Below the pieces are notes generated by a model. The model was not told the DNA's origin. It searched no databases and saw nothing but the letters and a program-made list of their open reading frames with translations. Position numbers and translations under genes: made by a program. Below are positions 60,210-64,000 of a stretch of DNA of 64,000 bases, piece after piece; the first letter of the stretch is position 1, and every line of letters starts with the position of its first letter. The stretch comes from Pseudomonas sp. SST3 (GTDB lineage: Bacteria > Pseudomonadota > Gammaproteobacteria > Pseudomonadales > Pseudomonadaceae), in the NCBI RefSeq assembly GCF_003325755.1, contig NZ_QORI02000005.1, positions 186,001 to 250,000 of the forward strand. Direction: 5' to 3'.

Positions 60210-60434
60210 TCAGTCGTCGACGATGAGGTTCTCGCGATCATCCTTGGCGCCCGCGGCGATCAGGTGCTCGGCCTGTTCTTCAGGTAGGTGCACGCTGGCG
60301 CCATCTATATGAGCGACCGACATCCGAGCAGCTGGGTCGGTACTGACGTGCACATCCATAATCGCGCTGCGGTAGGTGTTGCCGGCTACTGTGGCAGAAC
60401 AGGTGCCGGTGGCGGTATCGATCGTGACTGACAT
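60210..60434 (-). CDS. DUF3203 small protein
   Basis: A 74-residue protein beginning MSVTIDTATGTCSATVAGN, with HLPEEQAEHLIAAGAKDDR near the end, matching the pseudomonad DUF3203 family. There is no signal peptide or membrane segment. GGAGG precedes the ATG at 60434. Its function is unknown. It sits between the two putP copies, on the opposite strand. Confidence 0.82.
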   Translation of the reverse strand: MSVTIDTATGTCSATVAGNTYRSAIMDVHVSTDPAARMSVAHIDGASVHLPEEQAEHLIAAGAKDDRENLIVDD

Positions 60435-60822
60435 GGCGGACCTCCAGGTGTGTCGTGTGTAGCGGGACTGATGTGGGCGCCCCTCATTTGTCAGACCGCT
60501 TCAGCGCCGATCCGTTGCCCTGCGGCAGCTCGAGGCGGAAGGCCAGAAGCGAGCGCGGACAGGCTGACCAACGGCCAGGCTCGCCGGCTCGTACCCCTTC
60601 GGGCCAGGCTTTTGGCAGCTGTTCTCTGCTTACAGCCACGGCCTGTACCGAGATGGCCGTCGTTCACCAGTGGCGAAACCATCCGGTCACGAGCCAAGAC
60701 GCGAAGTAGACGCTATCCTTGGCGGTTACTCGGCCATCCGTTGCCGACGCTTCGCATCGCTGTTGCTAGCGTCTCGTCAGTGGAGGCGGGGGAATGCCTC
60801 CGCAGCACAAGGAACAAATAAA
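60435..60822. other. Intergenic region before putP copy 2
   Basis: These 388 bases carry no gene I can support. They hold inverted repeats: ACGGCC (60638-60643) with GGCCGT (60655-60660), and AGACGCTA (60708-60715) with TAGCGTCT (60767-60774), the latter enclosing about 50 bases. It must contain the promoters for the DUF3203 gene and, unless read-through occurs, putP copy 2. No clear promoter was recognised. Confidence 0.5.
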
Positions 60823-62307
60823 ATGAATGTGAGCACTCCAACCCTGATCACCTTTGTGATCTATATCGTGGCGATGATTCTGATCGGCTTCACCGCCTAT
60901 CGCGCCACCAAGAACTTCGACGATTACATCCTCGGCGGGCGCAGCCTCGGCAGTTTCGTCACGGCGTTATCGGCGGGCGCTTCGGACATGAGCGGCTGGT
61001 TGCTGATGGGCCTGCCCGGCGCGATTTTTATCGCCGGCCTGTCGGAAAGCTGGATCGCCATTGGCCTGATCATCGGTGCCTGGCTCAACTGGTTGTTCGT
61101 GGCCGGACGGCTGCGTGTGCATACCGAGCACAACCATAACGCGTTGACGCTCCCGGATTACTTTTCGCACCGCTTCGAGGACACCAGCCGACTGCTGCGG
61201 ATCTTCTCGGCGCTGGTGATTCTGGTGTTCTTCACCATCTATTGCGCCTCTGGCGTGGTTGCTGGCGCGCGACTGTTCGAGTCGACGTTCGGCATGTCCT
61301 ACGACGTTGCGCTGTGGGTTGGGGCCGCGGCGACCATCCTCTATGTGTTCATTGGTGGCTTCCTCGCCGTGAGCTGGACCGACACCGTGCAGGCGACGCT
61401 GATGATCTTTGCGCTGCTGATCACGCCGGTGTTCGTCATCCTCTCACTCGGTGATCTCGGTACCGCGATGGACACCATCGCCGCACAGGATCCGTCGAAC
61501 TTCGACATGTTCCGAGGGCTGTCTTTCATCGCGATCGTTTCATTGCTGGGCTGGGGACTGGGCTACTTCGGCCAGCCGCACATTCTGGTGCGCTTCATGG
61601 CTGCCGATTCGGTGAAGACCATCCCCAACGCTCGTCGCATCGGCATGACCTGGATGATCCTGACCCTGGCCGGCGCGGTAACCGTGGGCTTTCTCGGCAT
61701 CGCCTATTTCGCCGACAACCCGGCACTGGCTGGCGCGGTCACCGAGAACGGCGAGCGCGTATTCATGGAACTGGTGAAGCTGATGTTTAACCCCTGGGTC
61801 GCCGGCATCATTCTCTCCGGTGTTCTCGCGGCCGTGATGAGTACCCTCAGCGCGCAGTTGCTGGTCAGCTCCAGCGCCCTGACGCAGGACTTCTACAAGG
61901 CCTTCCTGCGTAAAGGCGCCTCGCAGACCGAGCTGGTCTGGGTCGGCCGTGGCATGGTGCTGTTGATCGCATTAATCGCCATTGGTATCGCTTCGAATCC
62001 GGACAGCAAGGTATTGGGCCTGGTCTCGTACGCCTGGGCCGGCTTCGGCGCCGCGTTCGGTCCGGTGGTACTGATCTCGCTGGTGTGGAAACGCATGACC
62101 CGCAACGGCGCGCTGGTCGGCATGCTGGTCGGTGCCGTGACCGTTGTGGTCTGGAAAGAATTCATCGGCCTCGGTCTGTACGAAATCATTCCAGGCTTCA
62201 TTCTCGCGAGTCTCGCCATCTACGTCGTCAGCCTGATGGGCAAGGAGCCGGCAGCCACCATTCAGCAGCGCTTCGAGGCGGCGGATGCGGAGTACCACGC
62301 CGGTTAA
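60823..62307 (+). CDS. putP: Sodium/proline symporter PutP (copy 2)
   Basis: A 494-residue transporter, equal in length to copy 1 and nearly identical in sequence, including the first helix region TPTLITFVIYI and the substrate motif. Differences are concentrated near the C-terminus (KEPAATIQQRFEAADAEYHAG) and in loops around residues 215-230 and 305-315. The ATG at 60823 follows AAGGAAC. Both copies look functional. A stand-alone terminator follows. Confidence 0.95.
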   Translation: MNVSTPTLITFVIYIVAMILIGFTAYRATKNFDDYILGGRSLGSFVTALSAGASDMSGWLLMGLPGAIFIAGLSESWIAIGLIIGAWLNWLFVAGRLRVHTEHNHNALTLPDYFSHRFEDTSRLLRIFSALVILVFFTIYCASGVVAGARLFESTFGMSYDVALWVGAAATILYVFIGGFLAVSWTDTVQATLMIFALLITPVFVILSLGDLGTAMDTIAAQDPSNFDMFRGLSFIAIVSLLGWGLGYFGQPHILVRFMAADSVKTIPNARRIGMTWMILTLAGAVTVGFLGIAYFADNPALAGAVTENGERVFMELVKLMFNPWVAGIILSGVLAAVMSTLSAQLLVSSSALTQDFYKAFLRKGASQTELVWVGRGMVLLIALIAIGIASNPDSKVLGLVSYAWAGFGAAFGPVVLISLVWKRMTRNGALVGMLVGAVTVVVWKEFIGLGLYEIIPGFILASLAIYVVSLMGKEPAATIQQRFEAADAEYHAG

Positions 62308-62365
62308 GATCGCGGTGCGCGCTTATCCCGCTACCTGCATCGCCGCGTGAAAGTGGCGCGCAACC

Positions 62366-62395
62366 AAACCCCGGGTTCAGTCCCGGGGTTTTTTG
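62366..62395 (+). terminator. Intrinsic terminator after putP copy 2
   Basis: AAACCCCGGG (62366-62375), TTCAGT loop, CCCGGGGTTT (62382-62391), then TTTT. It is the first element in the 399-base gap before the zinc receptor; 62400-62580 shows nothing else that I can support. Confidence 0.9.
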
Positions 62396-62591
62396 TTCCA
62401 AGTGCGCCAAACGTGCTCGACGTGAATGCGCATGGTCCCATCTCGCAGGCCTTCGATCCGGCTATCTGGTTTTCCCGGTCCTCGTGCTCCCGCTCTGTCT
62501 GATCCGCCTCTCCGAAGCAATGGCTGAGCGCGCCAGGGGTTGAACCGCTGGAACGAGCAGCACTTTATAGAAAGCAAAGAATCATTTAATC

Positions 62592-62604
62592 GTTACGATA
62601 TAAC
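62592..62604. promoter_or_regulatory. Candidate Zur box
   Basis: GTTACGATATAAC is an imperfect palindrome close to the GTTATANTATAAC core of gammaproteobacterial Zur sites (the arms differ at one position). It lies 103 bases before the TonB-dependent receptor gene in an AT-rich pocket, as expected for zinc-repressed uptake. Confidence 0.6.
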
Positions 62605-62706
62605 ATGATAGATTCTCCGCCCGCTCAACAAGCCTGCTTGGGAAGGTTGTTGCGCCGCTACTGTCCGGCTGCCTTGGAAGGCATCCGCCACTTTCTGGAG
62701 AGTCAT

Positions 62707-64000
62707 ATGAACCCGAAACATCACCCGCTGGCCTGGGCGATCAGCCTGGCCCTTGTTCCGACTGCCTGGGCTGCCGATCCGGTCGAACTTGATCCCGTCG
62801 TGGTCAGTGCCAGCGGCCTGGCCAAACAGAGCCATGAGATGACCACGCCAGTGGCGGTCATGGAGGGTGATGAGTTGGTGCTGCGGCGTGAGGCGACCCT
62901 GGGCGAAACCCTGGAAAGCCTGCCGGGCGTTCGCTCCAGCAGCTTTGGTGCCGGTGCGGCACGCCCGGTGATACGCGGACTGGATGGTGCACGTGTAAAA
63001 GTACTGAGCGATGGCATCGAACTGCTTGATGCCTCGACCATCAGCCCGGACCACGCGGTGACCAGCGAACCGTTGCTGGCCGAGCGCATCGAAGTGCTCA
63101 AGGGGCCGGCCACATTGCTCTACGGCGGCGGTGCCATCGGTGGTGTAGTCAACGTTATCGACAAGAAGGTGCCGACCTATGTCCCGGCAAAGGGCTATGA
63201 GGGCGAGCTGGAGCTTCGCGCCAACAGCGCGGCGAACGAAGGCGCCGGCGTGTTCGGCATCACCGCCGGCAGCGGCAATTTCGCCGTACGAGCCGAGGGC
63301 ACCAAGCGTCAGGCCGACGAATACGAGATTCCAGGTTCGCAGGATAAGCAGACGGGGTCGTACAACGACACTGACAGCTTCACGCTGGGTGCCAGTTTCA
63401 TTGGCGAACGTGGCTACATTGGGCTGGCCTATGGCGAGCAGAATAATCGCTACGGGCTGCTCGCCCATGAGCATGCCGAGTGCCACACGCACGGCAGCGA
63501 CTGGCACTGCGGTGGTCACGACGATCACGACCATGACGAACACGACGAGGAGCACGGCAGCGTGCCCTACGTCGACATGCGGCAGAAACGCTGGGATCTG
63601 CGCGGCGAGCTGAGCGACCCGCTGGCCGGCTTCGAGCTGGCGCGCCTGCGTGTCGGCCACAGCGACTATCAGCATGAGGAAATCGAGGGCGGGGAAGTGG
63701 GCACACGCTTCAACAATGACGCCACCGATGCGCGATTGGAGCTTACCCATCTGCCGTTGTTCGGCTGGCGTGGCGTCGTCGGCGCGCAAACGTTGCGTCG
63801 TGACTTCGAAGCCCTGGGAGAGGAGGCCTATGTGCCGCCGACCCTGACCCGCAACCACGGGCTGTTCTTGCTGGAGGAATACACGGCCGGGGCTTGGCGC
63901 TACGAGCTGGGGCTGCGGCATGAGTGGCAGGACGTCGAGGCCAATGGCCAGCGAGACACCGACCATAGCGGTACCTCGGTTTCGGCTGGTGCGGTCTGGA
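62707..64000 (+). CDS. TonB-dependent zinc receptor (ZnuD-like), 5' part
   Basis: The first 431 codons of a gene running off the right edge. A signal peptide (about 22 residues, ending AWA-ADP) is followed by a TonB-box-like DPVVVSA and the plug domain with LGETLESLPGVRSSSFG and RPVIRGLDGARVKVL. A barrel loop at about residues 254-283 is packed with His, Asp and Cys (HEHAECHTHG, HDDHDHDEHDEEHG), the signature of ZnuD-type outer-membrane zinc receptors. With the Zur-like palindrome upstream, zinc uptake is the likely role. The ATG at 62707 follows TGGAGA. Confidence 0.9.
   Translation, partial: MNPKHHPLAWAISLALVPTAWAADPVELDPVVVSASGLAKQSHEMTTPVAVMEGDELVLRREATLGETLESLPGVRSSSFGAGAARPVIRGLDGARVKVLSDGIELLDASTISPDHAVTSEPLLAERIEVLKGPATLLYGGGAIGGVVNVIDKKVPTYVPAKGYEGELELRANSAANEGAGVFGITAGSGNFAVRAEGTKRQADEYEIPGSQDKQTGSYNDTDSFTLGASFIGERGYIGLAYGEQNNRYGLLAHEHAECHTHGSDWHCGGHDDHDHDEHDEEHGSVPYVDMRQKRWDLRGELSDPLAGFELARLRVGHSDYQHEEIEGGEVGTRFNNDATDARLELTHLPLFGWRGVVGAQTLRRDFEALGEEAYVPPTLTRNHGLFLLEEYTAGAWRYELGLRHEWQDVEANGQRDTDHSGTSVSAGAVW

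Noticed and set aside
58647..62307. putP pair as an assembly duplication
   Set aside because: The two copies differ at many scattered bases and have different flanks, so they are separate genes.
62593..63966. 457-codon open frame on the minus strand at the right edge
   Set aside because: It is antisense to the ZnuD-like receptor, whose signal peptide, plug and His-rich loop are clear.

Overview
The window is a chromosomal segment of a GC-rich gammaproteobacterium. Gene content, gene order and protein sequences point to a Pseudomonas of the P. stutzeri (Stutzerimonas) type. Diagnostic blocks are ffh-rpsP-rimM-trmD-rplS, xerD-dsbC-hom-thrC, rnt-pyrC-motY-argG-gloA, the rnfABCDGE-nth cluster, ygfZ/sdhE-nadB-algU-mucABCD-lepA-lepB-rnc-era-recO-pdxJ, and a lon-type protease/pruR/putA/putP/znuD block. 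The genus call rests on recognised families and remembered synteny, not on a database search. I see no rRNA, tRNA, CRISPR array, integrase, transposase or phage gene.

Layout. 1-10.3 kb: the end of purL, a small NIF3-C-like protein, the ohrR-ohr peroxide pair with a clear palindromic operator, an L,D-transpeptidase, two Nudix hydrolases, a gamma-carbonic-anhydrase-like protein, CorC- and CcsA-like membrane proteins, then the SRP and ribosome/tRNA maturation genes. 10.5-20.6 kb: xerD, dsbC, a GFA-fold protein, threonine synthesis (hom, thrC), RNase T, pyrimidine synthesis (pyrC), flagellar motY, argG and gloA. 20.6-27.9 kb: a 59-residue PA3496-type gene, nth and the Rnf electron-transport complex, whose RnfC has an expanded repeat tail. 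28-34.9 kb: a secreted arginine-rich protein, an enoyl-CoA hydratase, an ABC substrate-binding protein, ung, a DUF4142 protein, an HDOD protein, ygfZ, sdhE and ygfX.

35-47.8 kb: nadB, then the envelope-stress and alginate regulator operon algU-mucA-mucB-mucC-mucD. It has two AlgU-type promoters (GAACTT-N16-TCTAT) upstream and an apparently intact mucA. Then come lepA, lepB, a DUF4845 protein, rnc, era, recO and pdxJ, many with overlapping start and stop codons. 47.8-64 kb: a DUF2905 protein, a LysR regulator divergent from a DUF1127 protein, cmoA-cmoB, a chagasin-type inhibitor lipoprotein, a Lon-type protease, the AraC-type regulator PruR, short-form PutA, two tandem PutP proline permeases, and the start of a ZnuD-like zinc receptor preceded by a Zur-box-like palindrome.

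The main anomaly is technical or evolutionary. Three large housekeeping genes (lepA, the lon-type protease gene and putA) are each broken by loss of one base in a short homopolymer (GG to G, CC to C, GGG to GG). All other genes are intact, and the protein on both sides of each break is perfectly conserved. I infer homopolymer sequencing or consensus errors rather than true pseudogenes. I did not find a convincing undescribed multi-gene system. The most interesting biological points are the tandem putP duplication with structured leaders, the RnfC repeat expansion, and the candidate OhrR, AlgU, PruR and Zur sites.
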